DNA of 38,173 bases from NCBI GenBank assembly GCA_002696485.1, contig NZTP01000073.1, positions 1-38,173 on the forward strand, written 5' to 3'. Positions 1 through 7,549 of this stretch are shown here, piece by piece (position 1 is the first letter of the stretch; every line of letters starts with the position of its first letter). The DNA is from Altibacter sp. GTDB lineage: Bacteria > Bacteroidota > Bacteroidia > Flavobacteriales > Flavobacteriaceae. The position numbers were made by a program, and so were the translations under genes. The notes below the pieces were generated by a model that had not been told where the DNA came from, made no database searches, and worked only from the letters and a program-made list of their open reading frames with translations.

Positions 1-1024
1 CTTCGAACCTGAATCCTGCACGGTATACTACCCGTTCCCAAAAATTCCCAAGTGAGTTGTAATTTGGAATATAGAACCCGCCAATTCTATATTTGGCCGC
101 ATCATTGAATTCCACGATATCGATATCGAAAGTACGATTGGTAAAGTTACTGGTTTTTTGATCTGTATATTCCAATCCTAAGAACCATTGCTTAGGCTTT
201 CCAATTCCGGCTCCTACTGTAATTTGCGACGGAAAGGTGAAATTGGTATCGGCCACATCGATCTCTTCGGCATCGATCACTGCCAAGCCACCATTATCTC
301 CCACCAGAATGGTGGAGACGGCGCGTCGGTTCTCTGAAGTGAAATTGGTTTCGGGGGTGTAGGTTACAAAACTCATAAGTTCCAAATTCTCAGAGACCAT
401 GGTCTTATAGGAAGCCCCAAAATTAAAACTGAAGCCAAGCAGATCTGATTTGTTGAATTCCCGGGTGGCATACTGCACACTATCTTGTGAACTAAAGGCT
501 GTGTTCTCAATATTTCCGAAGTTATAGTTCACTTCAGCCCCAACATTCAATTCGGGTGTGATCTTATAGGCTAACGTAAAAAAAGCTTTGTTGAGTCCGC
601 CGGCTCCCGAATATTCCGTAGTGGTCGCACCGCTGGTAGACGAAAGTTCATACCCCACCGAAGTATAGGGTATCAATCCAAAACTGGCCCCAAATTTCCC
701 CATTGGAATTCCTATAGCCAGATAGTCCAAAGAAGTAGTAGAGACTTTTCGGTTTTCGGTATCTGTATTAAGGGACGTGTATTTGTGACTGGCTCCTAAA
801 GAATAATTAACCAATCGCAGATCGGCTACACCCGCCGGGTTTTGAATATTTAAATGAATACTGTCTGAATATACACTAATGCCTCCCATTGCTCTATTCT
901 CTGCCGTTCCTTTAAATTTTAAGGTCCCTATTCCGTAGAAAGAATACGGAGATGTGGTCCCTTCTTGGGCTATTGCAACACCTGTAATGAGTAAAAATAC
1001 TGCAATGATGATCTGCTTCGTCAT
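1..1024 (-). CDS. Outer membrane beta-barrel protein, C-terminus cut by window edge
   Basis: About 341 residues are visible and the frame is still open at the left edge. It begins with a clear signal peptide (MTKQIIIAVFLLITGVAIAQ) with cleavage expected after the Ala before Gln20. The mature protein starts with a segment rich in Ser, Tyr and Gly (SPYSFYGIGTLKFKG), followed by ENRAMGGISVYSD and NPAGVADL, a style typical of FadL/PorV-like Bacteroidota outer membrane barrels, with alternating aromatic and polar strands throughout. The start codon overlaps the stop codon of coaX by one base (TAATG at 1026-1022), so the two are probably translationally coupled. I recognise it as an outer membrane barrel but cannot name the exact family or its cargo. 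Confidence 0.75.
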   Translation of the reverse strand, partial: MTKQIIIAVFLLITGVAIAQEGTTSPYSFYGIGTLKFKGTAENRAMGGISVYSDSIHLNIQNPAGVADLRLVNYSLGASHKYTSLNTDTENRKVSTTSLDYLAIGIPMGKFGASFGLIPYTSVGYELSSTSGATTTEYSGAGGLNKAFFTLAYKITPELNVGAEVNYNFGNIENTAFSSQDSVQYATREFNKSDLLGFSFNFGASYKTMVSENLELMSFVTYTPETNFTSENRRAVSTILVGDNGGLAVIDAEEIDVADTNFTFPSQITVGAGIGKPKQWFLGLEYTDQKTSNFTNRTFDIDIVEFNDAAKYRIGGFYIPNYNSLGNFWERVVYRAGFRFE

Positions 1025-1752
1025 TAATCTTTATTAAGTTCTAAAATGTAGTTTAAGCCCTCTAATAGAAAATTTGAGTTGGCAAAGATGTCATTTTTTA
1101 AGCTATCTCGCAAAAATTGCGCGTCTCCACCTGTTAAAATAATTGTTAAATCGCTGTATTTTATAGAATACGCCTCTATAAACCCTTCTATTTCGTACAA
1201 AACACCGTGGACCACGCCTGCATGCATAGACGTTGCGGTGGAATCACCCGTTAATTTCTTGGGCGTACGTGTATCCAACAACGGTAATTTTGCCGTAAAC
1301 GTATGCATGGCCTTGTAACGCATCTCAATTCCCGGCGAGATCGCCCCTCCCAGATACTCATTCTCAGCATTCAAGAAATCGTAGGTGATACAACTCCCGG
1401 CATCGACCACCAGCACATTTTTTTTCGGAAATTGCCTGGCAGCGGCACTAACCAAGGCTATACGGTCTACCCCCAAGGTAGCAGGTGTAGTGTACTTATT
1501 GATATAGGGAACTTTCGCGTTATGTGATAACTCGAACACACGAATGCGTTGTTTTAATTTTGTTTGTTGGTGATCGCTTAACTGTCCTGCCGAAGCGATG
1601 ATACAGTGTTCTAAATTAGAATACGCTTCAAAAGCATCCTGCAGTGTTTCCAAAAAATCCTTTTTTAAGCAGGTCTTTTTGAATTGCAATTGGATCCCAT
1701 GAAAGACTGCGAGCTTCACCAAGGTGTTTCCTACGTCAATTACTAAGTTCAT
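1024..1752 (-). CDS. coaX: Type III pantothenate kinase
   Basis: Predicted to phosphorylate pantothenate, the first step of coenzyme A synthesis, in the cytoplasm. I chose the ATG at 1752 because the protein then starts MNLVIDVGNTLVKLAVF, the expected N-terminal phosphate-binding motif of the CoaX/ASKHA fold (DxGNT) at residue 5. An in-frame upstream start at 1791 would add 13 unlikely residues. Further family motifs are GVDRIAL (about residues 90-96), VVDAGSCITYD (about 113-123) and GGAISPG (about 135-141). At 242 aa it matches the usual family length. It shares a one-base overlap with the downstream barrel protein gene and diverges from tRNA-Phe. Confidence 0.93.
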   Translation of the reverse strand: MNLVIDVGNTLVKLAVFHGIQLQFKKTCLKKDFLETLQDAFEAYSNLEHCIIASAGQLSDHQQTKLKQRIRVFELSHNAKVPYINKYTTPATLGVDRIALVSAAARQFPKKNVLVVDAGSCITYDFLNAENEYLGGAISPGIEMRYKAMHTFTAKLPLLDTRTPKKLTGDSTATSMHAGVVHGVLYEIEGFIEAYSIKYSDLTIILTGGDAQFLRDSLKNDIFANSNFLLEGLNYILELNKD

Positions 1753-1851
1753 TGGAAGGTTTAAGGGGGTAAAAATACAATTTGTATGCATAGTGTATTG
1801 TTAATAGCATATTAAATTGAAAATCCCCTTTTATTTTTTTTCAATTAATGT

Positions 1852-1881
1852 TTTGCAAACGGTAAAATAGGGTTATATTTG
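1852..1881 (+). promoter_or_regulatory. Promoter of tRNA-Phe (Bacteroidota type)
   Basis: An exact -7 element TATATTTG (consensus TAnnTTTG) lies at 1874-1881, with TTTG at 1852-1855 as the -33 element, 18 bases upstream. The mature tRNA begins 13 bases after the -7 box, which fits a short leader. Confidence 0.7.
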
Positions 1882-1894
1882 CGCTCTCAATTAA

Positions 1895-1967
<73 letters not shown>

Positions 1968-1992
1968 CGAGCCCCGCGAGGGGTATCGACAG

Positions 1993-2021
1993 AAAAGCAC
2001 TCTTTTTAGGGTGCTTTTTTT
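1993..2021 (+). terminator. Intrinsic terminator after tRNA-Phe
   Basis: AAAAGCAC (1993-2000) pairs with GTGCTTTT (2011-2018). The stem can be extended by TC/GG pairs around a TTTTTA loop, and a T run continues to 2021. It is well placed to end the tRNA transcript. Confidence 0.8.
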
Positions 2022-2068
2022 ATGCCGTAGGCAGAACGAATCGAAGCCTGTCCCGAACGTAGTGAGGG

Positions 2069-2085
2069 GATTCCTGGAGGTACCA
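2069..2085 (+). repeat. 17-bp direct repeat of the tRNA-Phe 3' end
   Basis: The 17 bases at 2069-2085 are identical to 1951-1967, the T-arm 3' half, acceptor 3' strand and discriminator base of tRNA-Phe. No other tRNA arms accompany it. Such 3'-end copies are typical of tRNA-targeting attachment sites or of a decayed tandem tRNA copy. No integrase or other mobile gene lies in the 101 bases between the two copies. Confidence 0.75.
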
Positions 2086-2160
2086 TAAGCTATCCGAGTA
2101 AACTCTGCGCACTTACCATCAATGAATCTACACCTCCAAGCTAATGTTTCTACAAATTTT

Positions 2161-2168
2161 TACATTTG
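2161..2168 (+). promoter_or_regulatory. -7 promoter element for the DUF481 gene
   Basis: TACATTTG matches TAnnTTTG exactly and ends 18 bases before the ATG at 2187. No convincing -33 element is visible. Confidence 0.5.
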
Positions 2169-2186
2169 TAAGCGCTAACCAGTATT

Positions 2187-2945
2187 ATGAGACCTTTATT
2201 CTATCGCTTCATATTCATTTTCCTCATTTCATATTCGGTTTCCGCGCAGATCGTAAACGTGGAATCGCTTCGGAAAGTGACCGACACTTCCGGGTGGTCC
2301 GGGGCCGCCAGTGTCAATTTTGCCTTGAAACGAAATGTAAACGACTTCCTTACCCTTTCCAATAATATTCACGTTCAGTATAAAATGAACAAACACCTAG
2401 TCCTGTTCAAGAACGATATCGAGTTTCAAAAAATCGAAGGAGCGCGTTTAGAGAATTCAGGTATTTCGCACATTCGGTACAATTACCGTTTCCACCCGCG
2501 TATCGCTTGGGAGGTCTTCATCCAAGGGCAATACAATAAGGTTTCCTTGATCGATTTTCGAGGCTTGGTAGGAACGGGACCTCGCTTTAAACTTTCCAAT
2601 CTTGAAAACTATAAATTCTATCTGGGTACACTGGCTATGTATGAGTACGAAGAAATTTCAGACGGTGTAACGCCTATTCAGCGTACACTGCGTGGTAGCA
2701 TCTATCTGTCCTTTAGCCTCTACCCTACCGAGCGTATCAGTTTGGTGAGTACCACCTATTATCAGCCGCGCTTCTCGGCATTTAACGACTACCGCATTTC
2801 GAGTCAGTCTTCTTTATTGATCGATCTCTTTAAAAACTTCGCATTTAAAACGTCCTATACCTTCACCTACGACGCATTTCCGGCTGTAGGCATTCCCAAT
2901 TCGCAATACGACTTCACCACGGGGATTGCCTATACCTTCGATTAA
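2187..2945 (+). CDS. DUF481 family outer membrane protein
   Basis: A 252-residue protein with a signal peptide (residues 1-20, cleavage in VSAQ-IV). The mature part is a small beta-barrel of alternating strands ending in an aromatic (YTFD at the C-terminus), as expected for an outer membrane barrel. The spaced patterns FLTLSNNIHVQYK, ISHIRYNYRF and RISLVSTTYYQPRF resemble the DUF481/YdiY (salt-induced outer membrane protein) family. Its role is unknown. It is monocistronic, with its own -7 element just upstream, and is separated from the arsenosugar genes by 109 bases. Confidence 0.8.
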   Translation: MRPLFYRFIFIFLISYSVSAQIVNVESLRKVTDTSGWSGAASVNFALKRNVNDFLTLSNNIHVQYKMNKHLVLFKNDIEFQKIEGARLENSGISHIRYNYRFHPRIAWEVFIQGQYNKVSLIDFRGLVGTGPRFKLSNLENYKFYLGTLAMYEYEEISDGVTPIQRTLRGSIYLSFSLYPTERISLVSTTYYQPRFSAFNDYRISSQSSLLIDLFKNFAFKTSYTFTYDAFPAVGIPNSQYDFTTGIAYTFD

Positions 2946-2993
2946 TAATTGGATAATAGTTGTAAGTTTTTTTATATAGTAAGACTACTTGTT

Positions 2994-3001
2994 TATATTT
3001 A
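2994..3001 (+). promoter_or_regulatory. Probable -7 element for the arsenosugar operon
   Basis: TATATTTA differs from TAnnTTTG only in its last base and lies 53 bases upstream of the chosen start at 3055. It is the best promoter candidate ahead of the run of plus-strand genes beginning there. Confidence 0.35.
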
Positions 3002-3054
3002 CGCAATTCTAAAACCAGGTGCATTTTAATTTCGTACCTATTTATAAAACATAT

Positions 3055-3393
3055 ATGGCAGCGAACAATTATTACGATCCGGCCGATCTGAGAAAATTCG
3101 GAAATATTACCGAATGGAGCGAAGAATTGGGAGCCAAATTTTTCGATTACTACGGAAAGGTCTTCGAGGAAGGTGCCCTCACTGCTCGCGAAAAATCCCT
3201 GATCGCATTGGCTGTGGCCCATACCGAACAATGCCCATATTGTATTGATGCCTACACGAAAGACGGTTTGCAACGCGGTGTGACCAAACAAGAAATGATG
3301 GAAGCGATCCACGTAGGCGCTGCCATAAAAAGTGGTGCCACCCTAGTCCACGGTGTCATGATGATGAATAAAGTGAATAAACTGGACGGATAA
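3055..3393 (+). CDS. Arsenosugar biosynthesis-associated peroxidase-like (CMD family) protein
   Basis: A 112-residue AhpD/carboxymuconolactone-decarboxylase-like protein. The motif EQCPYCIDAYTKDGLQRG contains the redox CxxC pair and the following His/Asp-type residues characteristic of AhpD-like alkylhydroperoxidases, and GAAIKSGATLVHG is the typical C-terminal helix. I took the ATG at 3055 (MAANNYYDPADL). An in-frame ATG at 3019 would put most of the extension in the leader. It sits 8 bases before arsS, in the position where a CMD-like protein is regularly found beside arsS, so a redox role in arsenosugar assembly is likely. The exact reaction is not known to me. Confidence 0.85.
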   Translation: MAANNYYDPADLRKFGNITEWSEELGAKFFDYYGKVFEEGALTAREKSLIALAVAHTEQCPYCIDAYTKDGLQRGVTKQEMMEAIHVGAAIKSGATLVHGVMMMNKVNKLDG

Positions 3394-3401
3394 GCAATTC
3401 T

Positions 3402-4469
3402 ATGTCGAAATTAAAGACCCAATCCCTACATAAGCGCCACAGTGAACTTGCCGAAAGCAACAGGCAACTTGAGATCCTATCGAATGGTATTTTTCAAGAT
3501 GGCGAATTGCCCACCTTTGCGAAAAAAATCAAGGAAAGCAATCAGTTCCCCTTGCGCCCCAAAAAACTGGAAATCCTTCAGATCAATTTGGGGTATATGT
3601 GCAATCAGGTGTGCGAACACTGCCATGTAGATGCCGGTCCCGACCGTAAGGAAATCATGACTCGGGAGACCATGAAACAATGCTTGGAAGTCATTCAAAA
3701 TACAGGAGCCCACACCTTAGATCTTACAGGAGGTGCTCCGGAAATGAATCCGGATTTTAGATGGTTCGTCGACGAGGCTAGTAAGGCAGGAATCAAGGAT
3801 TTTATTGTGCGAAGCAACCTTACCATCCTTAGAGCAAACAAAAAATACTACGATCTTCCACAGTTCTTCAAAGAGCACAACGTTCATGTCGTGAGCTCCA
3901 TGCCGCACTGGACGCGCGGAAAGACCGACAAACAGCGTGGCGACGGTGTTTTCGACAAATCCATAAAAGCACTCCAAGAACTAAATGCCATTGGGTATGG
4001 GATGCCAAACAGCGACCTTCGTCTGGATCTGGTGTACAACCCAAGCGGGGCCTTCCTTCCCGGGGATCAAGCCAGCATGGAAAAGGATTTCAAAAAAGCG
4101 TTGTTGGAAGATTTTAATATTCAGTTTCACAATTTATTTGCCATCACCAATTTACCCATCGCCCGATTTTTGGATTACTTAATTGCTTCCGAAAATTATG
4201 AGGACTATATGTATCAATTGGTTAATGCGTATAATCCCGCTGCCGTACAGAATGTGATGTGTACTAATACAATTTCTATTAGCTGGGACGGGTGGTTGTA
4301 CGACTGCGATTTCAATCAGATGCTCGGACTCAAAGTTGCGAGTAAGATCAAACATATTAAAGATTACAATGAAGAGGTTCTTAACGATCGAAACATTATA
4401 ATTTCACAACACTGTTACGGCTGTACAGCCGGTGCCGGAAGCAGTTGTCAAGGTGCTGTTACAACCTAA
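3402..4469 (+). CDS. arsS: Arsenosugar biosynthesis radical SAM protein ArsS
   Basis: A 355-residue radical SAM enzyme. The [4Fe-4S]-SAM motif CNQVCEHC (CxxxCxxC) is at residues 67-74, followed by the SAM-binding LDLTGGAPEMNP. The C-terminal region has extra cysteines (MCTNT, YDCDF, HCYGC, SCQG), as in the ArsS family, possibly holding an auxiliary cluster. Family knowledge: ArsS joins the 5'-deoxyadenosyl group of SAM to a dimethylated arsenical, giving the C5'-As bond that defines arsenosugars. Its partner methyltransferase ArsM is encoded 2 kb downstream on the same strand. Length and motifs match the family, so the assignment is strong. Confidence 0.93.
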   Translation: MSKLKTQSLHKRHSELAESNRQLEILSNGIFQDGELPTFAKKIKESNQFPLRPKKLEILQINLGYMCNQVCEHCHVDAGPDRKEIMTRETMKQCLEVIQNTGAHTLDLTGGAPEMNPDFRWFVDEASKAGIKDFIVRSNLTILRANKKYYDLPQFFKEHNVHVVSSMPHWTRGKTDKQRGDGVFDKSIKALQELNAIGYGMPNSDLRLDLVYNPSGAFLPGDQASMEKDFKKALLEDFNIQFHNLFAITNLPIARFLDYLIASENYEDYMYQLVNAYNPAAVQNVMCTNTISISWDGWLYDCDFNQMLGLKVASKIKHIKDYNEEVLNDRNIIISQHCYGCTAGAGSSCQGAVTT

Positions 4470-4494
4470 GCGGTTTTTTTTGATAGAAGATCCC

Positions 4495-4992
4495 ATGAAA
4501 AAAATTAGCTACATCCTTCTGCTTTTAATGACCTTTTCTGCTACGGCTCAGGAATCGTTGGACGCACTACTGAAACAATACAACACGCACAGTGTACCCT
4601 ATATTTCGGTGGAGGAACTGCGAAGGCTTCAGGTAAACGATACCGTAGTGATCTTGGACGCGCGTGAAATCACCGAATTTGGCGTGAGCCACATAGACAA
4701 TGCACGATATGTTGGCTTTTCTGCGTTTTCTTCGGAAGCACTTTCAGAAATAATCACCAATAAAAATAGCGCGATCGTGGTCTATTGTTCCCTCGGAATA
4801 CGTTCCGAAGTGATCGCCGAAAAACTGAAAGATGCCGGATACACCAATGTTAGAAATCTCTATGGAGGTATCTTTGAGTGGAAGAACAAAGGGTATACCG
4901 TGGTGGATTCTACCCGTACCGAAACCGAAAATATCCATGCGTTTTCAAAAGCTTGGAGTAAATGGCTGACCAACGGCAATAAGGTCTATTAA
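4495..4992 (+). CDS. Exported rhodanese-like domain protein
   Basis: A 165-residue protein with an N-terminal signal peptide (MKKISYILLLLMTFSATA-QE) and one rhodanese domain. The active-site loop CSLGIRS has Cys98 and Arg103, the six-residue loop of sulfurtransferases rather than the seven-residue loop of Cdc25/Acr2-type arsenate reductases. DAREITEFGVSHI is the usual rhodanese N-terminal motif. I chose the ATG at 4495 because it begins the signal peptide; an upstream in-frame ATG at 4432 lies within arsS. The gene is wedged between arsS (25-bp gap) and the TIGR04282 gene (1-bp gap), so it belongs to the operon. Its substrate is unknown; sulfur transfer to an arsenical (thio-arsenosugars) is only a possibility. 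Confidence 0.85.
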   Translation: MKKISYILLLLMTFSATAQESLDALLKQYNTHSVPYISVEELRRLQVNDTVVILDAREITEFGVSHIDNARYVGFSAFSSEALSEIITNKNSAIVVYCSLGIRSEVIAEKLKDAGYTNVRNLYGGIFEWKNKGYTVVDSTRTETENIHAFSKAWSKWLTNGNKVY

Positions 4993-4993
4993 T

Positions 4994-5677
4994 ATGGGAG
5001 TTTTCACTACAAACAACGACAACAGTTTGGATAGCGAAACCGATTTTTGGTTCCCCACATCCAAAAAAGCCTTGCTTATTTTTACCCGTAATCCGGAATT
5101 GGGCAAATGCAAAACACGTTTAGCTGCCACTATTGGAGACGAAGCTGCTCTCCGTATCTATACGTTCTTGCTGAAACATACTGTTACCATCACCAAAGCG
5201 TTAGCGGTGGATAAATTCGTGTTTTATTCCGATGAAATAGGGAAGGATGACCTATGGGACAACAGGGTCTACCATAAAAGAATGCAACATGGAAAGGATC
5301 TCGGTAGCAGAATGGAAAACGCTTTTCAGCAAATATTTGAGTCTGGTTACGAGCAAGCGATTATTATTGGCAGCGACTTGTACGACCTTGACCTTGAAGG
5401 AATAACAGCTGCCTTTAAAGTCCTGGACACGAAGGAAGTGGTCTTAGGACCGGCGGAAGACGGAGGATACTACCTATTAGGTATCAAAAAGATCATACCC
5501 CAACTTTTCCGCAATAAAGCATGGGGAACCGATACCGTACTGCAGGATACCTTGACCGATCTTGCAAACAACGATATCTTCTTACTTCCGGAAAAGAACG
5601 ACGTAGACCGATGGGAAGATATCGCGCACCTATCCGTTTTTAAACAGTTCTTAACATCCAATCAGAAATCGATATAA
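4994..5677 (+). CDS. TIGR04282 family arsenosugar biosynthesis glycosyltransferase (DUF2064)
   Basis: A 227-residue cytoplasmic protein of the GT-A/nucleotidyltransferase-like DUF2064 family. NPELGKCKTRL (33-43) is the N-terminal nucleotide-binding motif, GSD (126-128) the metal-binding motif, and GPAEDGGYY (152-160) the family signature. Family models name it a transferase associated with arsenosugar (formerly rSAM/selenodomain) loci. The start has about 24 residues before the core fold. It follows the rhodanese gene after one base and precedes the phosphorylase by one base, so these genes are surely cotranscribed. Donor and acceptor are not defined by sequence; activation or transfer of the arsenoribose moiety is the contextual inference. 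Confidence 0.88.
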   Translation: MGVFTTNNDNSLDSETDFWFPTSKKALLIFTRNPELGKCKTRLAATIGDEAALRIYTFLLKHTVTITKALAVDKFVFYSDEIGKDDLWDNRVYHKRMQHGKDLGSRMENAFQQIFESGYEQAIIIGSDLYDLDLEGITAAFKVLDTKEVVLGPAEDGGYYLLGIKKIIPQLFRNKAWGTDTVLQDTLTDLANNDIFLLPEKNDVDRWEDIAHLSVFKQFLTSNQKSI

Positions 5678-5678
5678 C

Positions 5679-6491
5679 ATGACAACTTACATTCAACAAT
5701 CGGTTGAGTATTTACAACAACGTGGTTTCGAAAAACCAGAGATCGGGATTATTTTAGGAACCGGTTTGGGAAAATTGGTCGATCACCTAGTCATTGAGAG
5801 CGAGGTGAGTTACAATCATATTCCCAATTTTCCAACGGCAACGGTAGAATTCCACAAAGGAAAACTTATCTACGGAACGCTGGGAGGAAAAAAAGTGATG
5901 GTCATGCAAGGACGGTTCCATCTATATGAAGGGTATTCGCTGCTCGACGTTACATTTCCCGTGCGCGTGATGTATCGTTTGGGCGTGAAGAAACTGCTGG
6001 TGAGTAATGCCAGTGGCGCAATCAATCTTAATTTTAAGAAGGGTGAGATCATGCTCATTGATGATCATATTAACTTACAGGGCAGTTCCCCTCTTGCCTT
6101 TAATGGCGTTGAAAAATTAGGAGAACGTTTCGTGGACATGAGTGCTCCTTATGATCCAGACATGAACAATCAATTGGAATCGATCGCCAAGAAACACAAC
6201 ATCACACTGCGCAAAGGGGTATATGCCAGTGTGGTCGGACCGCAATTAGAAACCCGTGCCGAATATCGCTACCTCAAAATCATTGGCGCAGACGCCGTAG
6301 GTATGAGTACCGTACCTGAAGTAATCGTAGCCAATCACCTGGGACTGCCAGTTTCAGCAGTATCTGTATTAACAGACGAATGCGACCCCGACAATTTGAA
6401 ACCTGTAGACATTGAAGAGATCATCGCCATGGCAGGTAAGGCAGAACCGAACATGATCACCCTTTTTACCGAATTAATAAAACAATTATAA
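5679..6491 (+). CDS. Purine nucleoside phosphorylase (trimeric, PNP I type)
   Basis: A 270-residue phosphorylase. GTGLGKLVD (phosphate loop), RFHLYEGYS, NASGAI, VVGPQLETRAEYR and GADAVGMSTVPEV are hallmark motifs of the mammalian-type inosine/guanosine phosphorylase and MTA phosphorylase family. The reaction is phosphorolysis of a purine nucleoside to free base and ribose-1-phosphate. Its place between the TIGR04282 transferase and ArsM suggests it acts on the dimethylarsinoyl-adenosine made by ArsS, releasing adenine. A housekeeping salvage role cannot be excluded from the sequence. TCDECDPDN-like base-binding residues (TDECDPDN) are intact. Confidence 0.92.
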   Translation: MTTYIQQSVEYLQQRGFEKPEIGIILGTGLGKLVDHLVIESEVSYNHIPNFPTATVEFHKGKLIYGTLGGKKVMVMQGRFHLYEGYSLLDVTFPVRVMYRLGVKKLLVSNASGAINLNFKKGEIMLIDDHINLQGSSPLAFNGVEKLGERFVDMSAPYDPDMNNQLESIAKKHNITLRKGVYASVVGPQLETRAEYRYLKIIGADAVGMSTVPEVIVANHLGLPVSAVSVLTDECDPDNLKPVDIEEIIAMAGKAEPNMITLFTELIKQL

Positions 6492-6504
6492 TCCACGCAA
6501 CACT

Positions 6505-7473
6505 ATGAGCTATTTAGATACTACACACGATGTTTATAAAGAAGCAGCCCTCACTCCGGATGTTGGCCTTTGCTGTACGACCAATCCGATATGGGAATTG
6601 CCCGGCTTGAAGATTCCCAAGATCATGCAGGAAATGAACTACGGCTGCGGAAGCACCGTACATGCGCGTGATCTCACTAACAATCCGCGAATGCTGTATG
6701 TAGGTGTAGGCGGTGGTATGGAACTGTTGCAATTTGCCTATTTCAATCGGCAAAAAGGCGGCGTGGTAGGTGTCGATGTGGTCGATGAAATGTTGGAAGC
6801 CTCCCGTAAGAATTTTATGGAAGCAGAAGCGCTCAATCCGTGGTTTAAAAGTGAGTTCGTTGACCTAAAAAAAGGGGATGCACTTCATTTGCCGGTGGAC
6901 GATAATTCCATAGACGTGGCGGCACAAAACTGTTTGTTCAATATTTTTAAGGCAGAAGATCTAAAAAAGGCGATTGATGAAATGTATCGCGTTCTTAAAC
7001 CACACGGCCGACTTGTAATGAGCGATCCTACCTGCGAACAGCCCATGAACGACACCCTTCGGAATGACGACCGTCTACGTGCGCTGTGCCTAAGCGGAAG
7101 CCTCCCTATTTCCGAATATGTAAAAGCACTCACCGACGCCGGTTTTGGAACGATAGAAATCCGCGCCAGAAAACCATACCGCATCCTTGATCCGAAGCAC
7201 TATCCTACCGAAGAACTCATTTATATTGAATCTATTGAAGTAGCAGCCATCAAAGATCCAATGCCGGAAGACGGACCCTGTATCTTTACCGGAAAGGCGG
7301 CTATATTCTATGGTGAAGAGGCGTATTTTGACGATTCGAAAGGACACATCCTGCTAAAGAACCAGCCCATTGCCATCTGTGATAAGACCGCTGCGGCTCT
7401 TCAAGCCCTAGGCCGAGACGATATCTTTATTAGTGAATCTACCTTTCATTATGATGGAGGCGGTTGTTGTTAA
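6505..7473 (+). CDS. arsM: Arsenosugar-type arsenite methyltransferase ArsM
   Basis: A 322-residue SAM-dependent methyltransferase. The SAM-binding glycine motif is YVGVGGGMELL (65-75), followed by VGVDVVDEML and the post-I region. Cysteines are at 23, 24, 48, 143, 177, 195, 259, 292, 321 and 322. The CC pair in GLCCTTN and the lone Cys in QNCLFN and ALCLSGSLP are plausible As(III)-thiolate positions. The protein ends in GGGCC. It belongs to the ArsM subfamily found with arsS, predicted to methylate arsenite to the dimethylated form used by ArsS. It is the last gene of the tight arsS cluster; a 76-bp gap with an inverted repeat separates it from the PiT gene. Confidence 0.9.
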   Translation: MSYLDTTHDVYKEAALTPDVGLCCTTNPIWELPGLKIPKIMQEMNYGCGSTVHARDLTNNPRMLYVGVGGGMELLQFAYFNRQKGGVVGVDVVDEMLEASRKNFMEAEALNPWFKSEFVDLKKGDALHLPVDDNSIDVAAQNCLFNIFKAEDLKKAIDEMYRVLKPHGRLVMSDPTCEQPMNDTLRNDDRLRALCLSGSLPISEYVKALTDAGFGTIEIRARKPYRILDPKHYPTEELIYIESIEVAAIKDPMPEDGPCIFTGKAAIFYGEEAYFDDSKGHILLKNQPIAICDKTAAALQALGRDDIFISESTFHYDGGGCC

Positions 7474-7500
7474 ACAACAGCATCAATAAAACATTGAAAC

Positions 7501-7519
7501 CGAAGAAAGTATTTCTTCG
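7501..7519. repeat. Perfect 8-bp inverted repeat between arsM and the PiT gene
   Basis: CGAAGAAA (7501-7508) and TTTCTTCG (7512-7519) flank GTA. There is no T run after it, so it is not a standard intrinsic terminator. It could be an mRNA stabilising or attenuating hairpin or a protein-binding site. Confidence 0.5.
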
Positions 7520-7549
7520 TACTTATAACTTCAACGTATACGAACTCCT

